A stretch of 64,000 nt of DNA, from positions 186,001 to 250,000 of the forward strand of contig NZ_JAUSTI010000001.1 of assembly GCF_030812775.1 (NCBI RefSeq), read 5' to 3'. The notes under the pieces were generated by a model, which saw nothing but the letters and a program-made list of their open reading frames with translations, was not told where the DNA came from and did no database searches. The DNA comes from Paenibacillus tundrae. Its GTDB lineage: Bacteria > Bacillota > Bacilli > Paenibacillales > Paenibacillaceae. Numbering within the stretch: position 1 is the first letter of the stretch; every line of letters starts with the position of its first letter. Below are positions 8,701-17,020 of this stretch, piece after piece. A program made the position numbers and the translations under genes.

Positions 8701-10351
8701 CCGCGATAAAGCGTACAACGCAGACCTCGCAACCATCCGTTATCAAGCGGAGATGAACGATTGGTCTGCGGAACAGCAGATTAAGGCGTACGAGAAGTTG
8801 CGGAAGGCTCATGCGCAGCACCTTAAGGAAACGGTCGAGGATGCGCGGACGCTCAACTTGCAGCTTAAACGCCTGCAGGAGGACAGCGTTAAATCGCGCT
8901 ATGACTTTTCGATGACATGGATCGATAAAGAGGAGCGCCGTATGGAGGATTCCGGCAAGTCCGAAGTCGCCGTCGCCGAAATGAAAATCGCCGCTCTCAC
9001 ACGCGTGCGTGACCGTTATGCGAAGGACTCCGACCAATTTAAGGACGCGGACGAGAAGCTGTATCAAGCGCGCAAGGAACTCGTACGTGCGCAAGAAAAG
9101 GCGGTTGCCGACGCGTTTAAGAACTCCGAAAAGTGGATCGGCAAGGAAGAGCGGCGCATGGAAGAAGCGGGCTCATCCGAACTCGAAATCACGCAGATGA
9201 AAATCGCAGCTTGGACGCGTGTACGAGATCGCCACGAAAAGGACTCGGAATATTACGAGCGCGCGGAGGATCAGCTTTATAACCTGCGCAAGAAGCTCGT
9301 AACGGAAACGGAGAAGCTTGCGGATAAGTTGTTGAAGACGGAGAAATCCAACGTTGACGCCGCGCTTAAAGCCGACCTCGCTGCGATTGAGGAACGGAAG
9401 AAGGCGTATGTCGACGGAATTGACGAGCGGATTGAAGCGATTAACCGTTTAATTGCGGCCGAGGCGGAGTTTAATTCGGATGCCGATTACGAGACGCAAC
9501 GCGCGGAGAAGCTGGCGCGCATTGACTTGTTGGCGTCGGCGGTCGGCCCTGACGGTATCCAAGAGCGCGAAGACCTCATCAAAGAGGTTGAACGCATGGA
9601 ACTCGAACACAACCGTGAACTCCGTAAACGTGATCTTGAATCGCAGAAGCAGGCGCTACAGGACGAGAAGGATACGCGGCTGACCGGCTTTGAGACGGAG
9701 AAATCGGAGACTCAGCGCCAGTATGATGCGCTCAAGGATGCGTTTGATAATCACGCGGACGATATCAAGTTTATCGAAGCGGCGATCAGCGAGTTCCGTA
9801 CGAATGCTAACGCGGAAGCTAACGCAACGATCCTCTCGTCACTTGATACGTTTGTATCCGAATATAACGCGAAAATGGCTACGCTCAATACCGGCGGGGC
9901 TATTTCTGGCGGAGAGAATACGGATCTTGCGGAATACAACGCGAATAAAGACGCATGGGCGGCGGCTAAGGCTTCCGGAGATACGGCGGCAATGGCACGG
10001 TTGACGGCTCGTAACGAGGAGCTGCGCAAGCTCTACGGTATCGATAAGGACACCGGCAAGCTACAGCAATTCAAAGTGGGCGGCGTCGTCCAAGGCGCTC
10101 CCGGCTCGGCTGTTCCGGTTATTGCGCACGCTGGCGAAATGATTCTTAACGCGGATCAAATCGGCAACCTCTTCCGGATGATTGCGACGGGGCCATCGGA
10201 GACCTCCGCACAGCCTACGCAAGTCGTCAACCATTACGACATGTCCGTTAATGACGTGACGCTTACGGATCGCGCCGACACTGAGACGCTTTATAACGAG
10301 CGCGCCCGCGTAGCTCAGCGTCTCCAAACGCAGGGGGTGAAAACGCGATGA
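5774..10351 (+). CDS. Tail tape measure protein, TP901 type
   Basis: A 1525-residue tail-length ruler. Residues about 250-420 match the TP901 tape-measure core (MAKVKAISGATGEEFEKLRQ, then GATTVFTSSQAAEAQGFLAM). Two long hydrophobic helices lie at about 560-620. The remainder is coiled coil, with an imperfect repeat of about 72 residues at roughly 1047 and 1120 (each with W-I-x-KEERRME). The C-terminus ends in the GGVVQGAPGSAVPVIAHAGE segment common to these proteins. At about 0.15 nm per residue the tail would be near 230 nm (inference). The start is uncertain: the GGGAGGG ribosome site directly abuts GTG 5774, so ATT 5777 or ATA 5783 may be used. The stop overlaps the Dit start as ATGA. Confidence 0.93.
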   Translation: MITISTVDVGGIRAKLELDVSRYSAGIAAAKVKTAELGAAGRQAATEVERISDARTKIAQLTPVLDNVNARIEVQRKKLAELKASYATTFDSSRKSKLEGQIVSTEGALLKLTQASDATAKKIWAMEDVIANSGKVAAISSASFKEMGENLRAMGMSSSGAASIEQALKRANPDVLRRELETVTAELKRMGASDKDIAQVTAELERNTKAAGGVRGEIKQLGLAYAALSAAMAVVITKSVQTAAEFEQSMAKVKAISGATGEEFEKLRQQSIELGATTVFTSSQAAEAQGFLAMAGFKTNEIMAAMPGVLNLAAAGQMELARTADIASNILTGFQMSADQTGQVVDVMAKTMTSSNTNIEQLGYGMKYVAPIAANLGVSIEEASAAVAKLSDAGIQGEMAGTQLRAILLRLASPTDDITYLMEQLGVKVTDAAGNFLPFANIIGQFARGFDNLSEAQRAQAASIVAGQEAASGFLTLINAGEGELNAFTESLNNAGGTAANIAETQMDTLNGAILEMQSALEAVGITVGDKFAPVIRGAAESISALLLGFNGMDPVMQNAIIAFATASTGALALSVAIGAVSLALKGLTVSNPILLAISVAIGLVVAGVSALVSSSGEAADAVRKHDEAQQSLNNTLSQSPLDRSVAELEALQTQTAELNTVLEERAQLQERLNEIEMLQSDGLGTPALLTEMLEINDQLAEMDDKLRTMGYDGLDDATRKLEMMNDAVNESTPALLRMKEAEIADLAAKYRKVEAMEALLARYNELSSAQQLDDAQKQELYNTTEQLRKQYPDLNRSMDESGRIRIQNVDIIGDHIAAERSFIDQSAAAANAYISNLEAMAKANLTSVNAQISNLESLAKAMSAVAGIPSAPFAKTSVTAVGGISVNKSFENFASGGVDEQLNAAYEKQTKAQQAALEIARAKDSLTSGAAFAPATGGSGISLKEDKTKTKSAGKKAAGKTPKKEKSAAEVAKDLRDKAYNADLATIRYQAEMNDWSAEQQIKAYEKLRKAHAQHLKETVEDARTLNLQLKRLQEDSVKSRYDFSMTWIDKEERRMEDSGKSEVAVAEMKIAALTRVRDRYAKDSDQFKDADEKLYQARKELVRAQEKAVADAFKNSEKWIGKEERRMEEAGSSELEITQMKIAAWTRVRDRHEKDSEYYERAEDQLYNLRKKLVTETEKLADKLLKTEKSNVDAALKADLAAIEERKKAYVDGIDERIEAINRLIAAEAEFNSDADYETQRAEKLARIDLLASAVGPDGIQEREDLIKEVERMELEHNRELRKRDLESQKQALQDEKDTRLTGFETEKSETQRQYDALKDAFDNHADDIKFIEAAISEFRTNANAEANATILSSLDTFVSEYNAKMATLNTGGAISGGENTDLAEYNANKDAWAAAKASGDTAAMARLTARNEELRKLYGIDKDTGKLQQFKVGGVVQGAPGSAVPVIAHAGEMILNADQIGNLFRMIATGPSETSAQPTQVVNHYDMSVNDVTLTDRADTETLYNERARVAQRLQTQGVKTR

Positions 10352-10890
10352 AACCGGATGTAAAAGTGAATAACGTATGGCTCTCGTCTATAGGCGCTGA
10401 TCTCCTCGATCGGCGTCTTCCTGTTTTACCGGAGTCGGACGAATACACCGTTAAGCTTGCGGACACCGACGGCGAACTCGATTTCGGCAGCACATACGGG
10501 GCGCGGACGATTGGCTTGACGCTGTTTATTACGTCGCCTGGCGCTCAATTCCACGCCACGCTCGCGCAACTAGCGCGCATGTTCAACGCTAAACGTGGCG
10601 AGATCACGTTAGAGTTCGCGGATATGCCCGGAAAGTATTATCGCGCTGTCTATAACGGGACGCTTGCGCTAGGTGCGACGGGCAGCCGCGAGATTAACGT
10701 TGAGCTTAAGATGAACGATCCATGGCCGACCGGTGCGGAAAAGGTGACGGAGGTAGAGATTACGCGGTCGCCCGAAACGATAACGGTTGAGTCTGCGGCA
10801 GATGTTAGCGCGCAACCGGTCATTACGCTGACGAATACCGGTACGACAACGATCCGGAGCTTCCGGATTACAAACGAATACACACTTTAG
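10348..10890 (+). CDS. Distal tail protein (Dit), N-terminal domain form
   Basis: A 180-residue protein that matches the N-terminal half of the siphovirus Dit family. It has the early VNNVWLSSIGADLLDR segment, the TYGARTIGLTLFI strand, and an ADMPGKYYRAVYNGT loop. Dit hexamers form the hub between tail tube and receptor-binding parts. It is short for the family and ends at VITLTNTGTTTIRSFRI, where the galectin-like C-terminal domain would normally begin. A matching piece of such a domain appears in the gene at 13447. The start overlaps the tape-measure stop (ATGA), with GGGGGTG upstream. Confidence 0.82.
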   Translation: MKPDVKVNNVWLSSIGADLLDRRLPVLPESDEYTVKLADTDGELDFGSTYGARTIGLTLFITSPGAQFHATLAQLARMFNAKRGEITLEFADMPGKYYRAVYNGTLALGATGSREINVELKMNDPWPTGAEKVTEVEITRSPETITVESAADVSAQPVITLTNTGTTTIRSFRITNEYTL

Positions 10891-10901
10891 GAGGCGTTAT
10901 T

Positions 10902-11300
10902 TTGAATATATCGAATTATCTCTCGGCTGCGATCTTCAATTACGTTCTACGGAATATTACGTTTACCGCGCCCACTACGATCTACCTCGCTCTGTATAAG
11001 TCCGATCCGACTCAAGCGGACACGGGTACGGAAGTAACAGGCGGAGCTTACGTAAGGGTTCCGATTACCTTCACGGCGCCGGCGCTTGAATCCGGCAATC
11101 AGACGGTTAAGAACGCGGCGGACATCGAGTTTCCCGTTGCTACTGCGGATTGGGGACTCGTCACACACGTCGGTTTACGGAGCGCGTTAACTGGCGGCAA
11201 CCTACTGTGGTCAACTGCGGTAGATAATCCGCGCACAATCCAAACGGGCGACAAGCCGAAGTTTCTGGCGGGCGGCACATCCGTCAAATTTACGAACTAA
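10902..11300 (+). CDS. Tail fibre-associated protein (Gp80-like)
   Basis: A 132-residue protein of a common phage family that begins with a helix (ISNYLSAAIFNYVLRN) followed by a beta sandwich: TTIYLALYKSDPT, a TGTEVTGGAYVR loop, and ATADWGLVTHVGLRSA. Such proteins occur beside tail fibres and are thought to be fibre adaptors or small fibre subunits. TTG 10902 is the start, 6-7 bases after AGGAGG. It follows Dit by 11 bases and precedes the large fibre gene, so it is part of the baseplate/fibre cassette. Confidence 0.75.
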   Translation: MNISNYLSAAIFNYVLRNITFTAPTTIYLALYKSDPTQADTGTEVTGGAYVRVPITFTAPALESGNQTVKNAADIEFPVATADWGLVTHVGLRSALTGGNLLWSTAVDNPRTIQTGDKPKFLAGGTSVKFTN

Positions 11301-11313
11301 AGGAGGCGATTAG

Positions 11314-12813
11314 ATGGCGCAATTACCTATGTACGCCGCCGCGGTGAACAGTCCGGGAACGGAGCTCGCCGCGGACATTACCGCAACAGATACGGAAATT
11401 ACTCTACTCGACGCGTCTAAGTTGCCGACCGCTCCGAACCTCGTAACGGTGGGCGGCGATGAGACGGCGGAGACGATTCTATATACGGGGAAAACGGGCA
11501 ATACACTCACCGGATGTACGCGCGGATTCGAAGGGACTGCGAAAGGGTGGGCGGCTGGATCTCTGGCGGCGCGGAATCACACTGCGTACGATTACGAGGC
11601 GGGACGCGCTAATATTGCGGACTTGGATGAGCGCGTAGACAATATCGTGATTCCTGACGCGTCACTTACGGAGAAGGGTATCGTACAGTTATCGGACGCT
11701 ACGGATGGGGCGCGGAGTAACGTTGCAGCTACGGAGAAGGCGGTCAAAGATGCACGAGAGGCTGCAATACGAGATGCAGGCATAGAAGTTGATAAGACTT
11801 ACATTCGGAAGAACCGGCCATCTAACCTTCTACCAAATAGCTCAGCAGAGTTGGGAACGCTAGGTTGGACTAATGTAAACACGTCCATACCTTTTGTGCC
11901 CTCGAATGACATCGATGATGAAGTGTCTACATCATTTGTAAGTAACGGATCGACCACTAGTGCCAGTAGTATTTTTAGATCAGATAATATGACGATCAGG
12001 AACGGTGTCACCTACACACTAAGCGCGGATTTCATGAATCCGGCAGGGGTCGCTGGACAAATAAATGTAAGTCTCAAAACTGCTGCGGGTGTAGTGGCAG
12101 GGTCGATTACTTGTGATGCAGGGACTGCGTGGCATCGTAAGGCAATTACCTTCCCTACAGGCGTAGGCACCTACTATGTTGAACTTTCTATCCCTCTAGG
12201 CTTGACTGGTTCTAATCGTAGAGTTCGGAGGATTATGCTTTCAACTGGAACGGATGGAGAGTTGTGGAATCAAGATTCTAATGACCGTTTGCTTTTTCAA
12301 TCTGTCAGTGATGGAAAAACGGCTGTCGCTGCCGCTATTACTGGCAAGGGAGTAGCAGCATCAGGCAGCGATACATTTCCACATTTGGCTACAAAGATCG
12401 AGCAGATAAGTACGGGACCAAAGTATGCAACAGGAACAGTAACAGCAAACTCATCTCCCAGCGCTTTTACTACACAGCAAGGCGGGACTATAAACCTTCC
12501 GTGGGTTGCTGTAACAGGACTTGGATTTAGACCGAATAGGATCATTATTCGCGTATCAGGTACAACAACTAATCTTGGTATGACTGTATATAATTACGAG
12601 ACAAGAAATGCAGCTCCTACGGAACCCGCAGCAGGATACAATATTGCTACAGTAATTACGGCGGATCAAGGCAGCGGGTACAACATAAGAGTTTACGAAC
12701 GGCTCGGGAGTAATTCTTCTTTAGCGTGCGTGAATGGCAGTCAGTTCTTTATGCCTGTATCTGGAAATGGAAGTGGGGGTTTGAGCTACACATGGGAAGC
12801 ATTCCAAGTTTAA
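11314..12813 (+). CDS. Tail fibre / receptor-binding protein
   Basis: A 499-residue fibre. Residues 1-100 form an N-terminal attachment domain (ADITATDTEITLLDASKLPTA). Residues about 115-150 hold the fibre repeat IVQLSDATDG ... VAATEKAVKDA, a known phage fibre element. From about residue 150 the protein turns into a carbohydrate-binding-like region (NLLPNSSAELGTLGW, residues 170-330, resembling CBM4/9 modules) and then a beta-rich tip. The DNA changes character near base 11760: it becomes more AT-rich and loses the prophage's preferred CG-rich codons, which suggests the tip was exchanged by recombination. RBS AAGGAGG lies upstream of ATG 11314. Confidence 0.82.
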   Translation: MAQLPMYAAAVNSPGTELAADITATDTEITLLDASKLPTAPNLVTVGGDETAETILYTGKTGNTLTGCTRGFEGTAKGWAAGSLAARNHTAYDYEAGRANIADLDERVDNIVIPDASLTEKGIVQLSDATDGARSNVAATEKAVKDAREAAIRDAGIEVDKTYIRKNRPSNLLPNSSAELGTLGWTNVNTSIPFVPSNDIDDEVSTSFVSNGSTTSASSIFRSDNMTIRNGVTYTLSADFMNPAGVAGQINVSLKTAAGVVAGSITCDAGTAWHRKAITFPTGVGTYYVELSIPLGLTGSNRRVRRIMLSTGTDGELWNQDSNDRLLFQSVSDGKTAVAAAITGKGVAASGSDTFPHLATKIEQISTGPKYATGTVTANSSPSAFTTQQGGTINLPWVAVTGLGFRPNRIIIRVSGTTTNLGMTVYNYETRNAAPTEPAAGYNIATVITADQGSGYNIRVYERLGSNSSLACVNGSQFFMPVSGNGSGGLSYTWEAFQV

Positions 12814-12826
12814 GGAGGGATACGAA

Positions 12827-13222
12827 GTGGAGATAGGCGGAAGAGTTTATTATGACACAGCAACAGGAACTGTGATTCAAATGGTTGGTCAACGATCTGG
12901 TGATGTCATTGAGACAACACAGGAAGAAGACTTTGCCACATTTATTAATCTCGCTGAACGTATGCCAGACACTGTAGGTATGGTGCAGTTTGAATATGAT
13001 CAATTTAAGTCGGATTATGAGGCTGGCGGGGTTATCACTCGAATTGATCTGGAAACAGGAGAACCTTTATTCACCTATCCAGATCCAAGTAATCCGGAAT
13101 TACCACATGAACCGCGTCCGGCGTTAAGTACGCAAGTGTCCGCTCTCGAAACGGAAACAGCCGCGCTTAATCTCGCCGTCATCGACTTGTGGGAAACGAT
13201 AGCTAACGGAGGTGCTGCGTAA
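12827..13222 (+). CDS. Fibre-associated phage protein (XkdW-like position)
   Basis: A 131-residue protein of unknown function. The start is GTG 12827, six bases after AAGGAGGGA. Residues 1-90 form a compact domain (VYYDTATGTVIQMVGQ ... TVGMVQFEYDQF) that I associate with small proteins found after tail fibres in Bacillus-group phages. The C-terminal 45 residues form a coiled coil (STQVSALETETAALNLAVIDL). Its 5' part shares the AT-rich composition of the fibre tip, while the 3' end returns to the CG-rich prophage style near base 13100, so a recombination joint probably lies inside this gene. Confidence 0.6.
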   Translation: MEIGGRVYYDTATGTVIQMVGQRSGDVIETTQEEDFATFINLAERMPDTVGMVQFEYDQFKSDYEAGGVITRIDLETGEPLFTYPDPSNPELPHEPRPALSTQVSALETETAALNLAVIDLWETIANGGAA

Positions 13223-13223
13223 T

Positions 13224-13454
13224 ATGGGAACAACGTCAGCTACGATTATCAACTCGCTAAAAGTCGCATACTCAACCGCAATCTACCGCCACGGCACGAA
13301 GACTTTTCCGGATATCATGACCGCATATGTCGCGCCGGTAAAGGAGTACGCGTCGGCTACGTACAATAAGGCGGACATCGACCGCGCTCTCGCCAATGGA
13401 TGGATCACGGAGGGTGAATACGCGGAAACGGTCGGCGGCGATTCCGATGTTTAA
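13224..13454 (+). CDS. XkdX-like small tail protein
   Basis: A 76-residue protein. GGAGGT at 13208-13213 points to ATG 13224 as the start. The C-terminal part, YNKADIDRALANGWITEGEY, has the pattern of the XkdX family (short helix, then W-I-T-x-x-E-Y), small proteins that follow tail fibre genes in PBSX-like phages. Their exact role is unknown. The gene overlaps the next one by eight bases. Confidence 0.6.
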   Translation: MGTTSATIINSLKVAYSTAIYRHGTKTFPDIMTAYVAPVKEYASATYNKADIDRALANGWITEGEYAETVGGDSDV

Positions 13455-13968
13455 TCGAGCGCCATTTAACCGCTCGCCGTTTAACCGAACACTCTCGTTC
13501 GAGGCGCTATTCACCGTAGCAATCGAATCGGCGACGGACTTGTCTACGCGAATCAGCGTGGACTTTCCCGTTACGGTGACGTTCGGGAGCGCGACGGATC
13601 TGACTTCCGCTTGGCTCCGCGAACTGGCGATGACCGCACATATTACGACCGCTACCGAGATGCTTGCGCAATTAGTCCGCGAGCGTCTTTTTGGCGCGAA
13701 GATAAATACGGCGACCGATTTCGTCGTTACCGTAACTCACGCGCATATTAACGAGATCGGACTAACGGGAACCTTCCGGCCGGGCGACGTCATCGTCATT
13801 GATACGAAGCGGCAGACGATTACGATCAACGGGGAGAATGCGCTACACTTAATGACCGGCGACTTTTTCGACCTCGTTTACGGCGCGAATAAACTGACGT
13901 ATAGCGATTCGGAAACAGCGCGCAACGTTCGGACACGCGTAACGCATCGCGATAAATTCCTCTACTAA
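13447..13968 (+). CDS. Phage tail protein with Dit-type C-terminal domain
   Basis: A 173-residue protein starting at ATG 13447. The N-terminus is a triple FNR/FN motif (MFNRAPFNRSPFNRTLSF). The middle has two similar beta repeats around ATDLSTRI and ATDLTSAWL. The end (TGTFRPGDVIVIDTKRQTIT ... GDFFDLVYGANKLTYSD) reads like the C-terminal sandwich domain of siphovirus Dit proteins, the part that seems to be missing from the 10348 product. It lies just before the Tal-like gene. It may be a second baseplate hub protein or half of a split Dit; the sequence alone cannot decide. Confidence 0.6.
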   Translation: MFNRAPFNRSPFNRTLSFEALFTVAIESATDLSTRISVDFPVTVTFGSATDLTSAWLRELAMTAHITTATEMLAQLVRERLFGAKINTATDFVVTVTHAHINEIGLTGTFRPGDVIVIDTKRQTITINGENALHLMTGDFFDLVYGANKLTYSDSETARNVRTRVTHRDKFLY

Positions 13969-13988
13969 CGCGGAAAGGAGGCGCACAC

Positions 13989-16151
13989 TTGGCGAAGAAA
14001 TACCTCGAATCCTACGATAAAAACCGGAAGCGGATCGGTATCCTCGTAGACGCGGGCGACATCCAGCGGACACGGCGTATCAACTCGGACTATTCGCTGT
14101 CCTTTACGGTACCGATGACATCCGCCGACTACCTCGATAAAATCGTGCTCAAAGGTCACGTACGGGATGACCGCGGACAATATTACGTGATTAACAACCG
14201 CAGCCGTGTCCGTGAAGGCCGCAAGCTAACCGCGCGGATCGATTGCTCCCACGTACTCTTTAAGCTCGCGGATTACAAATACCCATACACATCGTACATT
14301 TCGGAAGCCTACGGCGTCCACATTTCGCAGCTCACATCGGCAATCAGCGCGGCGACTGGCGGCAAGTACACGTTCTCGATCGACGATACGTTCCCGCTAT
14401 TCGACGTTAAGGACTTCGGTCGTGGAAATGCGCTCGAAGCGCTAAACTCCGTCGTATCCATGTATGGCGCGGAGATCGAGCCGGACAATTACGTGATCCA
14501 TTTGCGCAAGAAGATCGGCCAGGATCGCGGATTACAGTACCGTATACGTAAGAATATCGTATCATCCACGTTTAACGATGATGCGAATACGCTTGTGACG
14601 CGGATGTTTGCGCAGATGAAGGACGGGCGGACACTTATCGGCCAGCCTGCGTCGATGTTGACTGCGGAGGAAAGATCGCTGTTAAATTCCGTGCCTGGCG
14701 CGATTGTTAACGGTAATCTTGCGGTCAATTACTTGATATCGCCGTACGCTGCGTATTGGGCGACCGACGTTAACGCGTTTTATGATGGAGAGATTATCGA
14801 GCAGAACATCACGTCATATACGGAATTACTCGAAGCTCAGCGCAAGGCTCTCCGCGAGCAGGAAGTTCCGGCGTTGGAAATATCCGTGTCGGCCGCGGAC
14901 ATCCACAAGTTGGATAGCGCGGAGCCTGCGCCCGGCCTCGGCGATACGGTTAAATGCGTCGATCCTGCGCTTGGCATGGACGGGATTAGTGCGAGGATTA
15001 CGGAGCTCGTCGAGTATCCGTATAGTAACGAACAGCAATCGCAAGTTACGATTACTAACGTAATGCTGCGAGACATGACGGATATTATCGCGGATCTTGA
15101 GAAATCGAAGAATATCGTTAGCAATCTGATAAGCAACGGGACAATCCGTACGGACGTTTTCGAGGCTTTCGCAAAGGCTGCGGTCAACGACGTCCACAAC
15201 TCGAAGACCGAAGTCAAATACGATACACGCGGAATCGTCCTGCAGGATAAGACGGACGCGCGCAATCAAGTCATCATGACGTCTAACGGAATTATTTTCA
15301 GCAAGGACGGCGGGGTTACCGCGATGACTGCGATTAATGCAAACGGAATAGCTGCGCCGGCCATCGTAGGACAACTCGGTTCCTTCGTTTCGTTGCTAAT
15401 TGGCGCGGGAAACAACGTAACGCAGATCAATACGAACGGCATTGCGGCAGGCCATGCGCTTTTTAACTCCGCTCCGTTCCGCGTAGATATGCAGGGTAAC
15501 GTTACGGCGAACAGGTTGACCGCTAACTCTGCGAATATATTTTCGTCAAACTTTACGAATGGCGCGATCGTCGGTTCGTCGATTAACGTAGGTAACGGAG
15601 TCTTCACCGTCAACTCAAGCGGACACATGGTCGCGCAGAGCGGAGAGTTTCGCGGTAATATCTCCGCGTCAACGATTAGCGGCGGGACGATAACGGGCTC
15701 AACTATTCGTACGGCGATTAGCGGAGAGCGCATCGAGCTAGATCCGAACGGCTTCGTATTCTACGATTCGGCAGGCGCACGGCGCGTAACGCTGGGTACG
15801 AATGCCGCCGCGAATATTAGCGGACATACGTACTATAACGGATCGAGCCAATCGCAGGGTCTAGTGTACGCGGTATCTAACGAGTTGCACGTAATGGGAA
15901 CGCAGAGCTTGCGTTTAGGTGCGTTGAACGGCGTGACTACGTTGCAGGGCTCCGTTAACTTTGCCAACGGAATCGACATCGGTCAAGTAACGGGACTGCA
16001 GGCGCAGATTAACGCATTGTGGAATGCTGTCAACGCGAAATCACCGAGCGGTCACACGCATACCGTAAATATCGGAACGCATAATCACGGAAACAGTGCG
16101 AACCAAAGCTGGCCGGCTAACGGTGGAACCTTCACAACCTCGTCCGCGTAA
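13989..16151 (+). CDS. Tail-associated (Tal-like) protein, prophage endopeptidase tail family
   Basis: A 720-residue baseplate protein. The N-terminal 350 residues show the Tal/gp44-like hub fold pattern (IQRTRRINSDYSLSFTVPMT, then HVLFKLADYKYPYT, then the ALEALNSVVSMYGAEI helix). A helix at about 360-385 leads to a beta-helical fibre part with many short repeats (NANIFSSNFTNGAIVGSSI). The C-terminus carries HTHTVNIGTHNHG, an HxH pattern that in other phage fibres binds metal inside a trimer. TTG 13989 is the start, about 8 bases after AAAGGAGG. No peptidoglycan hydrolase motif is evident, so the enzymatic part of the family name should not be assumed. Confidence 0.8.
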   Translation: MAKKYLESYDKNRKRIGILVDAGDIQRTRRINSDYSLSFTVPMTSADYLDKIVLKGHVRDDRGQYYVINNRSRVREGRKLTARIDCSHVLFKLADYKYPYTSYISEAYGVHISQLTSAISAATGGKYTFSIDDTFPLFDVKDFGRGNALEALNSVVSMYGAEIEPDNYVIHLRKKIGQDRGLQYRIRKNIVSSTFNDDANTLVTRMFAQMKDGRTLIGQPASMLTAEERSLLNSVPGAIVNGNLAVNYLISPYAAYWATDVNAFYDGEIIEQNITSYTELLEAQRKALREQEVPALEISVSAADIHKLDSAEPAPGLGDTVKCVDPALGMDGISARITELVEYPYSNEQQSQVTITNVMLRDMTDIIADLEKSKNIVSNLISNGTIRTDVFEAFAKAAVNDVHNSKTEVKYDTRGIVLQDKTDARNQVIMTSNGIIFSKDGGVTAMTAINANGIAAPAIVGQLGSFVSLLIGAGNNVTQINTNGIAAGHALFNSAPFRVDMQGNVTANRLTANSANIFSSNFTNGAIVGSSINVGNGVFTVNSSGHMVAQSGEFRGNISASTISGGTITGSTIRTAISGERIELDPNGFVFYDSAGARRVTLGTNAAANISGHTYYNGSSQSQGLVYAVSNELHVMGTQSLRLGALNGVTTLQGSVNFANGIDIGQVTGLQAQINALWNAVNAKSPSGHTHTVNIGTHNHGNSANQSWPANGGTFTTSSA

Positions 16152-16203
16152 TGGTATTATAGGAAATAAGAACCAAATACCACATCGCGGAGGTTGAATA
16201 ACT

Positions 16204-16749
16204 ATGAAAAAAGCAGCATACATTGTCGGCGGTATTTTGATCGGATTCGTTCTTTCGACATCTACCGGCGCATTTGCGGACAAAGTTCAGTCACTCGTCG
16301 GTAAGAAAGTTAGCGGCGAGTATACCGTTATAGTTAACGGAGAAAAGCTCGCTGATAAAGGCGCGGTTATTGACGGGAAGGCTAACGTACCTGTTCGTGG
16401 AATATCTGAGGCACTGGGGGCGGATATCAAAGTGAGCGGCAAAACTATTACAGTTACTACAGAGGAGCCGACTGCGGAAGCACCTGCGGTTGAGGCACCT
16501 AGTCAATACACAGGAATGACCAAGGAGAGTATCGAGGAATCTCTTAACGTACTCAAAACGCGCATCCTAGCCCCTACTCAAGAAGGACGCGACAAGATAG
16601 CAAAAGAGATTGAAGGCTATAAGGCAGCAGGAATGAAGCCAGAGGATTACGCGGCTAGAACGAAAGAGCTCGCTACCTACGATGCGGACATCGCACAAGC
16701 CAACGCAGACATCGCGCAAGCCGAAGCCGCACTCGCCGCGCTAAAATAA
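16204..16749 (+). CDS. Secreted stalk-domain protein encoded in the prophage
   Basis: A 181-residue protein. Residues 1-25 are a signal peptide (KKAAYIVGGILIGFVLSTST ... AFA). Residues about 35-90 match the copper amine oxidase N-terminal-type stalk domain (VNGEKL ... VIDGKANVPVRGISEALGADI), frequent in Paenibacillus surface proteins. A proline/Glu linker and a C-terminal helical coiled coil follow (ALAALK end). The RBS is GGAGG before ATG 16204. It lies between the Tal gene and the lysis genes and ends in a terminator. The same domain occurs in the lysin at 17311 and in the host gene at 40216. A role at the cell wall is inferred; the exact job is unknown. Confidence 0.75.
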   Translation: MKKAAYIVGGILIGFVLSTSTGAFADKVQSLVGKKVSGEYTVIVNGEKLADKGAVIDGKANVPVRGISEALGADIKVSGKTITVTTEEPTAEAPAVEAPSQYTGMTKESIEESLNVLKTRILAPTQEGRDKIAKEIEGYKAAGMKPEDYAARTKELATYDADIAQANADIAQAEAALAALK

Positions 16750-16767
16750 ACGAATAAGCAACCGCTA

Positions 16768-16794
16768 GGCCGTCCGAATATGGGCGGTCTTTTT
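16768..16794 (+). terminator. Rho-independent terminator before the lysis genes
   Basis: GGCCGTCC (16768-16775) pairs with GGGCGGTC (16782-16789) over six bases, then TTTTT. It closely resembles the hairpins at 1493 and 4455. Confidence 0.75.
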
Positions 16795-16822
16795 GCGTTG
16801 CATAGAAACGGAGGAAACGCGC

Positions 16823-17020
16823 ATGAAATCACGCACACTACTCGAATGCACCGTAGACCTATCGCAACCGGCGCCGGAGCTTGCCGCAGTAATAACCGCA
16901 GTCCTTGCGTACCATCCGGAAAGCCAAGCGGACATTCTCCGCGCATTAGATTACGAAATTGGAACGGCATTGGCTACGCTCGATAAGGAGGCGGCCGGCG
17001 ATGGAGCAAGCGATATTTAA
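16823..17020 (+). CDS. Small prophage protein before the holin
   Basis: A 65-residue protein of unknown function. GGAGG lies nine bases before ATG 16823; an in-frame start at 16793 would be inside the terminator T run and is rejected. The sequence is soluble and helical in its second half (PESQADILRALDYEIGTALATL), with no membrane segment. It overlaps the holin gene by 20 bases, so the two are probably coupled in translation. Confidence 0.6.
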   Translation: MKSRTLLECTVDLSQPAPELAAVITAVLAYHPESQADILRALDYEIGTALATLDKEAAGDGASDI

